This document shows, piece by piece, positions 30,701 through 38,015 of a stretch of 64,000 bases of DNA; within the stretch, counting starts at the first letter, position 1, and the number at the start of each line of letters is the position of its first letter. The stretch comes from Bacteroides finegoldii DSM 17565 (GTDB taxonomy: Bacteria > Bacteroidota > Bacteroidia > Bacteroidales > Bacteroidaceae). A program made the translations under genes and the position numbers. The DNA lies in contig NZ_GG688320.1 in assembly GCF_000156195.1 (NCBI RefSeq), positions 1 to 64,000 on the forward strand, written 5' to 3'. Under the pieces are notes generated by a model. That model searched no databases and was not told where the DNA came from. It was given only the letters and a program-made list of their open reading frames with translations.

Positions 30701-32131
30701 GTAGCTGTCCTGGTAATATTCGGTTGCCAACCGGGTCTTGCCTTCAAGTTCTTTTATCCTGTCATCCACACGTTTCAATTCATTGGCGGGATTGGATATG
30801 GACTCACCGGCTTCCAATCGGGCTATCTCTTCCTTGATTTTCTTGATATTCTTCAGTTTCTCATACTCGGTGTCGTATTTGGAGAATATATCCGGATATT
30901 TCTGTTCCAGCTTGTTTAGCGCCTCACGCCGGGCATCCGTGGACACGGCTTCATCCCCGGCAATGGAACACAGCTCCTCTATTTTGCGCCTGTGCTCTTC
31001 CTCGGCCTCTATGGTTTTCTGCTTCTGCTGCTGATACCTTTCCTCGGATTCCTGCAAACGTTCGGTTTCCGTCTTCATGGAGATCAGTGCCACGGCAACA
31101 CCGGCAAGCAGGGTCGCAACCAGCACATAGGGATTGGAAAGCATGGTCCGGTTGAGCATCTTCTGCGCTTTCTCAACCAGCAGGAGCCAGTTGTAATGCA
31201 ACGCCTCCGCAGCCACCGCCCAGCCTTTCACGGCCGTGACTGTCATGACGGCGGTCCGGTACACACCATACGTGCCGACAAGCCCGAGCAGGATACGGCC
31301 GAAACGTTCGTAATGCTCCACCATGTAGGAAACACCGGAAAGCGTGGTGTTGATGACACCTTCCGACTGCTGCCCGATTTCATTGAACATCATTGAAACG
31401 GCATCCTCTATATTGGAGATCTGTCCGGTTATCGTTTTGGATTGTGCCTCCATCAGACCACCGAATTTTCCGCCCTCGTCCGTCAGGCTCTCTATGACCT
31501 TCTGCACTTCGGGAAAACCGACCTTGCCTTCCTCCACAAGCTCCTTCACCTTGCTTTCAGCCACGCCGAACTGCTTGGCCAGTTCGGCGATCATAGGGAT
31601 GCCCCGGCCGGTGAACTGGTTCAGGTCCTGTGTATAAAGCCGTCCCTGGGACATGGTGGTGCCGTAAAGATAGACCAGATCGTTCAAAGGGATGGAAAGT
31701 CCGGCAGCGATGTCACCCAAGCGGATCAGCGTCTCGTTCACTTTCTCCGCTTCAAACCCGTAGGCAAGAAGCTGCTTGGCACCCTGCGCGACATCCTCCA
31801 GGCCGAAAGGAGTGGTCGCGGCCGTATGTACCAACTGCTGCATCAGGGTGTCGGCCTTCTCCGCACTGCCGAGCATGGTCTGAAACGACACCTCCAGCTG
31901 CTGGAACTCGCCGCGTACCTTGGTGATGTTCGACACCAGCTCCTTGATAGTAAAGGCGGCTGCCAGCTTGCCGACGGTGTTGTTCAACAGGGAACCGCTC
32001 CTGTCAAGTTCCCGGATCTGTCTGTTGGCGGACGATGCCTGCTGGGACATCCGCTCGATCTTGCCCACGGCCTTGTCAAGACGGGCGCTCAAATGGTCCA
32101 CCATAAGGAATTCTATTTGTACCGGTTTCAT
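27740..32131 (-). CDS. Tape measure protein
   Basis: 1463-residue protein that sets tail length and is threaded through the tail tube. The N-terminal tape-measure domain is clear (FQTMLGSAEKADTLMQQL, TTPFGLEDVAQGAKQLLAYG, FTGRGIPMIAELA). A hydrophobic segment follows (about 300-350, VLVATLLAGVAVALISM). Very long charged coiled coils fill residues about 355-800, then an alternating Gly/hydrophobic region with membrane-active character and a second coiled coil. At roughly 1.5 angstrom per residue this implies a tail of some 200 nm. It begins 1 base after the GT frame stop, as expected. Confidence 0.93.
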   Translation of the reverse strand: MKPVQIEFLMVDHLSARLDKAVGKIERMSQQASSANRQIRELDRSGSLLNNTVGKLAAAFTIKELVSNITKVRGEFQQLEVSFQTMLGSAEKADTLMQQLVHTAATTPFGLEDVAQGAKQLLAYGFEAEKVNETLIRLGDIAAGLSIPLNDLVYLYGTTMSQGRLYTQDLNQFTGRGIPMIAELAKQFGVAESKVKELVEEGKVGFPEVQKVIESLTDEGGKFGGLMEAQSKTITGQISNIEDAVSMMFNEIGQQSEGVINTTLSGVSYMVEHYERFGRILLGLVGTYGVYRTAVMTVTAVKGWAVAAEALHYNWLLLVEKAQKMLNRTMLSNPYVLVATLLAGVAVALISMKTETERLQESEERYQQQKQKTIEAEEEHRRKIEELCSIAGDEAVSTDARREALNKLEQKYPDIFSKYDTEYEKLKNIKKIKEEIARLEAGESISNPANELKRVDDRIKELEGKTRLATEYYQDSYGRQRARYVQKSARSRDEEAELQNLYGKRKSLNGQIRKDEVNAYFENLTGVSNETLAQQIKQRRTLLARMSVQEKEYGKITQGDENLTGTYSRDELKYQLNKLVSEQNRRNLPTDSSTDWVAAAKEKYQDALKAYNAFLQETSNSLSREEFEKKAKELKDAVDTAKKEYDKVKPGEDKDSEAERKKADKAEKEAQRRKQVSEKLGQELVGLQRKNDEAEIEMMTEGLEKKLRQIDNEYQARKDEIAKQEAGWKRDNAKAGQSGSLSEDQQSEIDKARELNESGRQKKIAEAYREEFGVMQEYLQAYGTFQQKKLAIATEYAEKIQKTTSGSEKLSLGVERDSKLAGIEVQELKARIDWGTVFGEFGGMFSDMIKPVLADARKYMLTDEFRNADHASQDALVSAVQQMERALGGSGKVSFKKLGAEVTAYQKALSDLKEAQAVYADTYTALIAAQKSYIEAQQSGTEQEKESARQALETAQANADAASENINALQETADSARQSLSNTASGLKTSMENVRDGLQQIASGSISGAYNGLITLGKGAKEVDGKLGEAFGKVSETLEDVPVVGWIVSIIDLFKDGLSVVIGGLLDAVFNAVSGILDDVLSGDLFVTIGKSLLSGVGKIFDALTWGGFSSWTTSSNAKEVQETIDRLTERNETLQTAIEDLTEEIKASKGTKSVAAYRDAYRLQQETNSNYLDMAMSQAGYHGSHHSWNYYWGGFSQEQIDRLSGQIGRSWNGDIWNLSPEEMKKLRSNVDMWTQIQDTGKGGYGGRLTEKLDDYIDQAGKLEELTDQLYEGLTGISFDSMYSSFVDNLMDMKYDAAAAAEDISEYFMRAMLSNKIGELYSDKLKGWWEKFGKAMEDNDLTEAERKALQDEYMKYVEEAVALRDNLAAATGYDNSGGTSQSAKTGGFSAMTQDQGTKLDGMFTSGLQHWSSIDEKMESVIDKMNTAEGHLARIEENTGTSASHLGKIEEEIRKINRDGVKCK

Positions 32132-32862
32132 CTATTTTAGCTTGCTTTGAAAAAATCCTACTATTCCATCCGCTTCATCCTCGGCGCTCCGCTCATCCGC
32201 AGGACCGGAAGATCCAGACTTGTCACGGATATACCGGGGAGCGTCACTAAGCATCATGATCAGGGTCTGGTAATTCACCTTGTTCAGTATATAGTCCACG
32301 CTCCAGCCGGTGGCACTGGCAATCTGCCACACAAAACCGAAAGGGCTATGGGAGCCTTCATAACGGCTCTTTAACTCCCCTTCTTTCTTTGGCTCAGTCT
32401 CAAGCTCATCGGATTCGTCCGCTCGGCTGATCTGATAATAGGTATAAAAGGGTCGGTACCCATCAGGCTGACAAAACGCTTGATCGCACCCACCAGATAA
32501 CGCTGTTCCATGAAGTTCCTTATGAGCCATGCCACCGGGCGCAAAAGCACGCGGCGGCTGAAAGGACCACGACAAAGGGTATAGGCCACCATACGGCTCA
32601 CCGCCTTGCCGTGAGAGGCCAGAAACTGCATTTCCTCCTCCTTGCTGAACCCCCACATCTCCTCACTGGTGATCCCCATCGACAAATATGTCCGGGCAAA
32701 AAGAATCTGACCGGACATATAAGGCCGCCTCATGGTCACGCGCAGCTCCAGCGGGGATTTCCTGAAAGGGATATGAAACGCTTTCAGCGGGACGCTCACA
32801 CCGATATCCAGCAGCGCGTCCGCACCCTCACGCTGGATCTGCTTGATGACAGCTTCGTCCAT
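32132..32862 (-). CDS. Tail assembly chaperone GT-type fusion made by -1 frameshift
   Basis: Predicted 243-residue fusion: codons 1-139 of the G-type frame, then the -1 frame to the stop at 32132. The T part (RADESDELETEPKKEG... to FFQSKLK) has no start of its own that makes sense; an open frame begins at 32656 but its first 60 residues read as out-of-frame sequence. In lambda, gpG and gpGT coat the tape measure and bring tail-tube subunits; the location here, between tube and tape measure, is the same. The length is a whole number of codons after one back-step. Confidence 0.8.
32371..32862 (-). CDS. Tail assembly chaperone (G-type)
   Basis: 163 residues, non-shifted product. The N-terminus (MDEAVIKQIQREGADALLDIGVSVPLK) and following helical part look like the small chaperone; the final 24 residues after the slippery site (IPIIRSAERTNPMSLRLSQ...) are the default tail. 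Starts 3 bases past the tail tube stop. Its overlap with the -1 frame covers 32371-32452. Confidence 0.8.
   Translation of the reverse strand: MDEAVIKQIQREGADALLDIGVSVPLKAFHIPFRKSPLELRVTMRRPYMSGQILFARTYLSMGITSEEMWGFSKEEEMQFLASHGKAVSRMVAYTLCRGPFSRRVLLRPVAWLIRNFMEQRYLVGAIKRFVSLMGTDPFIPIIRSAERTNPMSLRLSQRKKGS
32446..32452 (-). promoter_or_regulatory. -1 ribosomal frameshift slippery site
   Basis: CCCTTTT on the minus strand, in register as C CCT TTT at codons 138-139. Both tRNAs re-pair after a step back (CCC, TTT). The incoming frame is then open to 32132. The heptamer fits the X XXY YYZ rule. Confidence 0.7.
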
Positions 32863-32865
32863 ACG

Positions 32866-33441
32866 CTACTCCTCGGCCGGGTTAGTGGAAGCAGCAGCGG
32901 CAGATTCAGCAGAAGGCAGTTTATACTGTTTCCACTCTTCCGGGATAGAATCCGTATTGAATACGCCATAGGGCTGGGAGCCGTCTTCCGGCATGGCCAC
33001 TTCCAGCGTGCATTCGATTTTCGCCGTTTCTGTCAGGGTCAGCTTGCCGCCGAGATTGGAAAGTAGCGTGCCATTGGGAATCAGGATGCTCTGCCCCGAA
33101 ACAAGGGCTATTTCCCACGGACCGGTCAGCAACACGGCTGCCGTCGGGGCCGTCCAACCAATCGGGGTTTTCTTTTCCGAGTCCTCTTCCTTGTAGTGCA
33201 TGGTACCACCCAGCAAGCTATGCAGGTTTTCGTAGTTCAGCTGGATAACGTTGAACGTGGGGGCGATGCTGCCATTCGACTGGGGAATGATAAGCACCGG
33301 GGTTCCCGGCACCTGCTCCGCCTCGATTTTGGCGGATTCGGGTTTCTGCCCGCCCATGTCAAACGAATTCTTCTCTATGTAACCCACCACAAAGTCCTTG
33401 TATTTCACGGCACCGACGCCGTACATGAAATTCTTATTCAT
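32866..33441 (-). CDS. Major tail (tube) protein
   Basis: 191 residues from the ATG at 33441, which overlaps the preceding stop as ATGA. Composition is beta-rich with KYKDFVVGYIEKNSFDMGG and VPVEAMP-like strands, and an Ala/Ser-rich C-terminal tail. Assigned as tube by position just before the G/GT chaperones. The longer open frame to 33483 runs into the previous gene and is not needed. Confidence 0.75.
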   Translation of the reverse strand: MNKNFMYGVGAVKYKDFVVGYIEKNSFDMGGQKPESAKIEAEQVPGTPVLIIPQSNGSIAPTFNVIQLNYENLHSLLGGTMHYKEEDSEKKTPIGWTAPTAAVLLTGPWEIALVSGQSILIPNGTLLSNLGGKLTLTETAKIECTLEVAMPEDGSQPYGVFNTDSIPEEWKQYKLPSAESAAAASTNPAEE

Positions 33442-33995
33442 TGTTTCTTGATTTTGAAAGTTAATACTATGCCGGCAACACATCCGGTTATAAAAGCGGC
33501 CAGCGCTATTTTAACGGGACTAAAGCGACGTTCAAATTCCGTTTCAACTGTGAATGAGTCCTCATGTGTCTCATTACGGATACGGGTCAGTTCCTCCTCA
33601 TAACACAGTACCAGCCGCTGGAGGCTGTCGCAGGATGCCTCCGCTATGATATTGCCGGCCGCATCGCTCTTCACCGTCAGGCCCGCCTGCCCGTTCCTGG
33701 AATGGTAGGACGAACCGGAGGGAAGTTTACGGAGGCTGTCCGGAGGGATCGTCAGGCTCACCGCCGATTTCGGAATCCCCGCCATCAACAGCCCCCGCCT
33801 CACGTTTGACACGTTGTCGGCGCTTGACGACAGGCTGCTGTTCCGGTTCACCTCCGTCCTGCTCTTTCGAGTACTCGCGCATCCCGTAAAGAACAGGACA
33901 ATCATCATGATGCCTGCAACTGTTGGCAGTATCAATGGCTTTCCGGAGACGTGCCATTTCACGCCGGGTCGCCTGCAAAGCTTTCCTGTTTTCAT
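33438..33995 (-). CDS. Candidate unimolecular spanin (u-spanin)
   Basis: 185 residues with a signal and lipobox ending FFTGC (Cys39) and, at the far C-terminus, a single membrane helix (KIALAAFITGCVAGIVLTF) with a basic end. A lipoprotein tethered to the outer membrane whose C-terminus spans the inner membrane is the layout of u-spanins such as T1 gp11, which fuse the two membranes in the last step of lysis. The gene starts inside the 3' part of the previous gene (overlap 269 bp in another frame), like embedded Rz1 genes. It sits in the lysis group with holin and amidase. No homologue is recognised by sequence, so the call rests on topology and context. Confidence 0.6.
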   Translation of the reverse strand: MKTGKLCRRPGVKWHVSGKPLILPTVAGIMMIVLFFTGCASTRKSRTEVNRNSSLSSSADNVSNVRRGLLMAGIPKSAVSLTIPPDSLRKLPSGSSYHSRNGQAGLTVKSDAAGNIIAEASCDSLQRLVLCYEEELTRIRNETHEDSFTVETEFERRFSPVKIALAAFITGCVAGIVLTFKIKKQ

Positions 33996-34212
33996 TCAGT
34001 TCCTCTTTTAAGGGTTCTACAATATTCTCGATCAGGATACGGGTGGCATGTTCGGTGTTGTCAATCCGTACCGTCTCGGCTTCGGCGGTAGCCTTCTCCG
34101 CTTTCGCCCTCGCTTCCCTGACCGTTGATTTCAGGGTGATGATGGCTATTATCGTGGCTACCAGACCACCGCCCAGCACCAGATTCATGACTGCACTGAA
34201 GTCCATACGCAC
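33727..34212 (-). CDS. Membrane-anchored coiled-coil protein, i-spanin-like
   Basis: 161 residues: an N-terminal membrane helix (VLGGGLVATIIAIITL) followed by a charged coiled coil (about 30-100), then a Cys pair and a hydrophilic Pro/Gly-rich tail that overlaps the candidate spanin gene. This is the shape of inner-membrane spanins (Rz) or of lysis-regulating coiled-coil proteins. With a u-spanin present its role is open; the two may act together. Start could be 34212 or 34206. Confidence 0.55.
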   Translation of the reverse strand: MRMDFSAVMNLVLGGGLVATIIAIITLKSTVREARAKAEKATAEAETVRIDNTEHATRILIENIVEPLKEELNENRKALQATRREMARLRKAIDTANSCRHHDDCPVLYGMREYSKEQDGGEPEQQPVVKRRQRVKREAGAVDGGDSEIGGEPDDPSGQPP

Positions 34213-34233
34213 ACTGGTCTTTCAGGTCAAAGC

Positions 34234-34620
34234 CTATTTGCCGACATCCTTACCCGCAAACAGTCCGATGAGCCACTGGACAAAGCCCGTATCGGCAACA
34301 CCATTGGACACAAGGGACGCACCGAACCCATAACACAACGCGATATACCACGTGGCATCAGCGACAAAGCCCGCATCCAGCCACCATAAAAGCATGGCGG
34401 CCACAATGCCCACACACCAGCTGACAATCTGTGTCGCCAAGCCCTGCATTTTTGGAAACAGAGCCTTGATCCCTTCCGTGAGCAACACCACGCCACCGAC
34501 AAAACCGGCAAAGGTGGTGATCATCGCGCTATAATCGACTTCCGGTACTGTACCGGTCTGGGCAAAAGTTGCTGACACGAATCCGAGTATCAGCACAAAG
34601 AATAAAAGAAATCTTTTCAT
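34234..34620 (-). CDS. Holin-like membrane protein
   Basis: 128 residues: an N-terminal signal-like helix (LLFFVLILGFVSATFAQ), then two or three membrane helices (FAGFVGGVVLLTEGIKALF, QIVSWCVGIVAAMLLWWL, WYIALCYGFGASLVS) and a short charged tail. Placed next to the amidase. The size, topology and neighbourhood indicate the holin that opens the inner membrane at lysis. Probably transcribed with capsid and amidase genes. Confidence 0.72.
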   Translation of the reverse strand: MKRFLLFFVLILGFVSATFAQTGTVPEVDYSAMITTFAGFVGGVVLLTEGIKALFPKMQGLATQIVSWCVGIVAAMLLWWLDAGFVADATWYIALCYGFGASLVSNGVADTGFVQWLIGLFAGKDVGK

Positions 34621-34632
34621 GTTGTTGTTGAT

Positions 34633-35101
34633 TTATTGAGTTATACCTATTTGTTTAAGCCATCTCTGTACATCAAAACTGGGGCAGGCTTTGGCCGCCA
34701 GTTCATTGTGACCGACGATTCTCACATCGGGAAAACGACGGTGGAAATCCTTCACGTACTTCTCAAGCGCCTTTTTTTTGCCAGGAGGTACGGGTGTCTG
34801 CAGGCGTTTTACCATCCTTTGCACACCCGCCGGCATAGACGATATGGCGGCTCACGGAATTGTAACCGGCCACGCCGTTGGTCACTTCCCACGGGTCCAC
34901 ATTCGCGTCCTCGTTATTGTTCACCAGGCGTTCCACTCCGCCGTTCAGATGGAACAGGTCGGTATATCCGACCTGCTTCCAGCCGCGGCCGCCCTTTGAG
35001 ACGGGGTTCGTATGCCAGGCGCGAATCTCCGCACCGCTTACCTCACGCCCTTCAGGAGTGGCCGTGCAATGGATGACAAGATACTTCAGCTTTCCCATCA
35101 C
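34633..35101 (-). pseudogene. N-acetylmuramoyl-L-alanine amidase (endolysin), frameshifted
   Basis: T7-lysozyme/PGRP-type zinc amidase that cuts the peptide from the glycan. Zinc ligands are seen: His11 in LVIHCTATP and, in the other frame, the His and Cys of GHNELAAKACPSF. The frame breaks at a run of eight T on the plus strand (34772-34779); removing one base joins both parts and gives the usual ...QKKALEKYVKDFHRRFP... sequence. Needed shift is +1 (or -2), not a standard -1 site, so it is probably a mutation or a homopolymer error. If real, this prophage would be lysis-defective. The start overlaps the capsid stop by 4 bases. Confidence 0.8.
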
Positions 35102-36321
35102 TCACCGCCTTCCTCTTCATCAACGGCCGCCTGGGACAGTGCTATCTCCACCTTCTTCTCCGGATCGGCGTCCAGGCCCAGTACAAGTGTGCCGGATACC
35201 GCCTTGCCGCTACTGTTCACACCGGCGGTGACCGTCAGAGAGCCATCGGTACCGACTGCCGTGAAACCGGCAGGAATGGAAACCACGCTGTAATCACCGG
35301 AGGCAGTGACCTTCACCTCCTTGCTCTCACCGGCGGCCTTGAAGGAAAGAGCGGCCGGATCGGCAGAAATGCTGCGTTCCACTGCCTTGAACACCGGAGT
35401 CTCACGGGTGTCAAGCACCACGAACTCCTCGCCGAAGGCGATTTCCGTGTCGGCCTTCATCAGCAGCTTGAAGAAGTACAGCTCGCTGGAGTTCATCCAC
35501 TTGTCAATCTGGATCACCTCCTCGTCGTCCTGGAGGTTCACACCGGCAAAAAGGTTGCCGTCAGCGCTCATCGAGCAGAGCGTGGCTACGATAAGGCCAT
35601 CAGGCCAGGAATTCAGCGTCTCGATGGTGATACCCTTGTAACGCTTCTTGTTGATGTCCGTCTCGCTCGTGTTCTTGTACTCGCGTTCGGTCAGCTCGTC
35701 ATCGTACTTGTCGAAGTCGTCAATACTCATCAGGATACGCAGGTTCGGATTCTCACGCAGGGCTTTTGGAATAGCCTTGCGGACAGCCTTCAACTTGCCG
35801 ATCATGGAAGTATCGGAAGGAGCCGGAACCACGATCACATCCGGATCTTTAGCCGCCTGGGTCAGGATACCGTTGAAAAGGTGGTCGTCGTCCGAACCGA
35901 ACTCGCCGTTCAGGTAATGCCAGCCCAGCTCGAACTTCACACTCTTGCTAAGTTCATCCAGAAGCGTGTTCTGCGCTTCGGGGGGAAGTTCGGCAAACAC
36001 GAGGTTGCCCTTCGGCTGCCACTTGCGCCAAACATGCTCGAAGGCGCGGGGATTGAAAGTCGTGAACGCCATGAAGTCCTCCGGATCCAGTGATTTCTCC
36101 GAGTAATTGAAATTGCCTTTCGAGTCTTCCAAAGTCGGGTTCTCCTTACGCTTCTGGAGCATCTTGCCGGTCTTGATACGCGGCAGGCTGATTTTTTTCT
36201 CCACACCGGGGATCACCATGATCAGACCTTTTTCTACAAGGTCATTCCCGGTGGTGGCCAGGACCAGTATTTTCTCCAGTACCTCGCCGTTGTAATTCGT
36301 GTTTCTTACTACTATTGCCAT
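35098..36321 (-). CDS. Major capsid protein with C-terminal BACON-like domain
   Basis: 407 residues. The first 310 or so are assigned to the capsid fold by position after the protease/scaffold and by Mu-type context (VLATTGNDLVEKGLIMVIPG, PDGLIVATLCSMSADGNLFAGV). Residues 317-407 form a separate Ig-like domain (SISADPAALSFKAAGESKEV... TLVLGLDADPEKKVEIALSQ) of the BACON type common in Bacteroidetes surface enzymes and in some gut phages, followed by an acidic tail. It would project from the shell as a decoration and might bind glycans or mucus. Confidence 0.8.
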   Translation of the reverse strand: MAIVVRNTNYNGEVLEKILVLATTGNDLVEKGLIMVIPGVEKKISLPRIKTGKMLQKRKENPTLEDSKGNFNYSEKSLDPEDFMAFTTFNPRAFEHVWRKWQPKGNLVFAELPPEAQNTLLDELSKSVKFELGWHYLNGEFGSDDDHLFNGILTQAAKDPDVIVVPAPSDTSMIGKLKAVRKAIPKALRENPNLRILMSIDDFDKYDDELTEREYKNTSETDINKKRYKGITIETLNSWPDGLIVATLCSMSADGNLFAGVNLQDDEEVIQIDKWMNSSELYFFKLLMKADTEIAFGEEFVVLDTRETPVFKAVERSISADPAALSFKAAGESKEVKVTASGDYSVVSIPAGFTAVGTDGSLTVTAGVNSSGKAVSGTLVLGLDADPEKKVEIALSQAAVDEEEGGE

Positions 36322-36331
36322 GGCAAATGTT

Positions 36332-37369
36332 TTATTTATGGTTCAACTTGTCCTTAATCTCGCTCATGCGCTTGTTCCAGGGGCTTTCACCCGTCGGATT
36401 CACACGAAGGTCAGTCATGACACTACGTTTTGGGAAAAGCTTCTCCAATGCCTTTTCCCCGTTCTCCCGGTCTTTTGCCAGAAGGTTCTCATAGATGGGG
36501 CGGGTGGCGGCATCGATACGGCCGTCCTGTTCCGCATCATCAAGCAGTTTCTTACGCGCGGCAGCGTCATCCGCATCCGCCTTGTCCTGGAACACCTTCA
36601 GTTCGCCCTTCAGGCGGGTGACCTCGGCATCAAGGGCCGGGACTTTGCCAGCCTCTGTTTCCAGCAGTCCGATTTCACGCAGGAAATCGTCATCCGTCGC
36701 ACAGTTCTTGAACCGCGGACGTCTCTTGAGTTCGTCTAAATTCATGCTATTCTCGTTTTGTGGCTTGTGCAGCCGGTTATTGAATATTTGAAATACCTGT
36801 TCGGGGGTACTGTCCTCCGGTACCGGGTCAGCGTCATAAATACCGTCGATAAGCCCCAGCGCCAGCGCCTCGTCGGCACGCAGCCAGTGATCCTTGCCGT
36901 CAAAATACATCGCGCGGATTTCCTCCTTGTCCTTGCCCATACGGGTGGCATACATCTCGCAAAGGGTATCCTCAAGCGCCTCGATCTCACGGATGCAGTC
37001 CTTCATCTCATCCTTGTTGCCGTAACAGCCGCCCTGGACACTGTGAAGCATCAGACGGGCATAACGGCTCATCCGGACGGGCTTGCCGCAAAGGGCGATG
37101 ACGGAGGCCATGCTGGCGGCGATGCCGTCCACGTAGATGGTAATGTCGGCCTTGCTGTTCTTCAAGGCATTGAAAATGGCGATGCCCGAATAAACCTCAC
37201 CGCCGTTGCTGTTGATACGCACGTCCACCTTCCCGGTCAGGGCTTCCGCTTCCAGAAGTTCACGGGCAATATCACCGCTGCGCACGTTATCATCGTACTC
37301 ACCGATGTCACCGTAAAGAAGGATGCAACAGGCATCGGTTCCGGGTATCATATTGAAAAATCTACTCAT
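36332..37369 (-). CDS. ClpP-like prohead protease with scaffold domain
   Basis: 345 residues from the ATG at 37369 (MSRFFNM), preferred to the longer open frame. The first 180 residues are a ClpP/S14 protease: nucleophile Ser86 in GIAASMAS, His109 in RLMLHS, Asp175 in LGLIDG. The C-terminal part (from about MNLDELKRRP) is charged and helical, a scaffold that would be cleaved during head maturation; an internal start could make scaffold alone. It lies upstream of the capsid gene and is the first leftward structural gene, divergent from TerS. Confidence 0.88.
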   Translation of the reverse strand: MSRFFNMIPGTDACCILLYGDIGEYDDNVRSGDIARELLEAEALTGKVDVRINSNGGEVYSGIAIFNALKNSKADITIYVDGIAASMASVIALCGKPVRMSRYARLMLHSVQGGCYGNKDEMKDCIREIEALEDTLCEMYATRMGKDKEEIRAMYFDGKDHWLRADEALALGLIDGIYDADPVPEDSTPEQVFQIFNNRLHKPQNENSMNLDELKRRPRFKNCATDDDFLREIGLLETEAGKVPALDAEVTRLKGELKVFQDKADADDAAARKKLLDDAEQDGRIDAATRPIYENLLAKDRENGEKALEKLFPKRSVMTDLRVNPTGESPWNKRMSEIKDKLNHK

Positions 37370-37567
37370 GTCACTATCGTTTTGGCAGGTCCTTCCCTGC
37401 AAAAGTTTACGGTGCGAAATTAGGGGGATTAAAGGCCTTTTTCAAACCGCGTTTTCATCATGGAGACTTTAAAGGATTGCCATGACGCTTTAAAATGTCA
37501 TCATGCGGAGCGCGTTTTTTTTCGCTCCTTTTCCTTATCAATTTTGCACGTAAAAAAAGGAGGTAAT

Positions 37568-38014
37568 ATGGCCGAACTTACAAACGAGCAGAAAAAGGCA
37601 TGGGCGAAAACGCTCTACACCCGCGAGACGCTTACGCAGGCGGAAATAGCCGAGCGTGTGGGGGTTTCACGGGTGACTGTGAACAACTGGATAGGCAAAG
37701 GAAACTGGGAGCAGTTGAAGGCTTCCATAACCATCACACGGGAGGAGCAGCTGAAGAACCTGTACCGGCAGCTGGCGGAACTCAACAACGCCATCATGGG
37801 AAAACCGGAAGGGGAACGGTTCCCGAACGCCGCGGAAGCGGACACCATTTCCAAACTGTCGAACGCCATCAAGAAACTGGAAACAGAAGTGGGGCTGGCG
37901 GACATCATCTCCGTGTTCTCCGACCTGCTCAAATGGGTGCGGACCTACGATTCCACGCAGGCGAAGGAGATCACCCCGCTTCTGGACGCGTTTGTCAAAT
38001 CAAAATTATCCTGA
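37568..38014 (+). CDS. Terminase small subunit-like DNA-binding protein
   Basis: 148 residues from the ATG at 37568, chosen for the strong AGGAGG at 37558-37563. The N-terminus holds a HTH (ETLTQAEIAERVGVSRVTVNNWIGKGNW), then a long helix. This arrangement and the position before TerL match the DNA-recognition subunit of the packaging motor. For a Mu-like phage it would recognise the left end for headful packaging of integrated copies. The rest of the 198-bp gap from 37370 has no other gene; a weak -7-like CAATTTTG lies at 37540-37547. Confidence 0.75.
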   Translation: MAELTNEQKKAWAKTLYTRETLTQAEIAERVGVSRVTVNNWIGKGNWEQLKASITITREEQLKNLYRQLAELNNAIMGKPEGERFPNAAEADTISKLSNAIKKLETEVGLADIISVFSDLLKWVRTYDSTQAKEITPLLDAFVKSKLS

Positions 38015-38015
38015 C

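Noticed and set aside
32371..32656. First 60 or so residues of the open frame starting at 32656
   Set aside because: They read as out-of-frame chaperone sequence; the frame is only meaningful after the slippery site.
34763..34836. A programmed frameshift in the amidase gene
   Set aside because: The A8 run would need +1 or -2, not -1; a mutation or homopolymer error is simpler.
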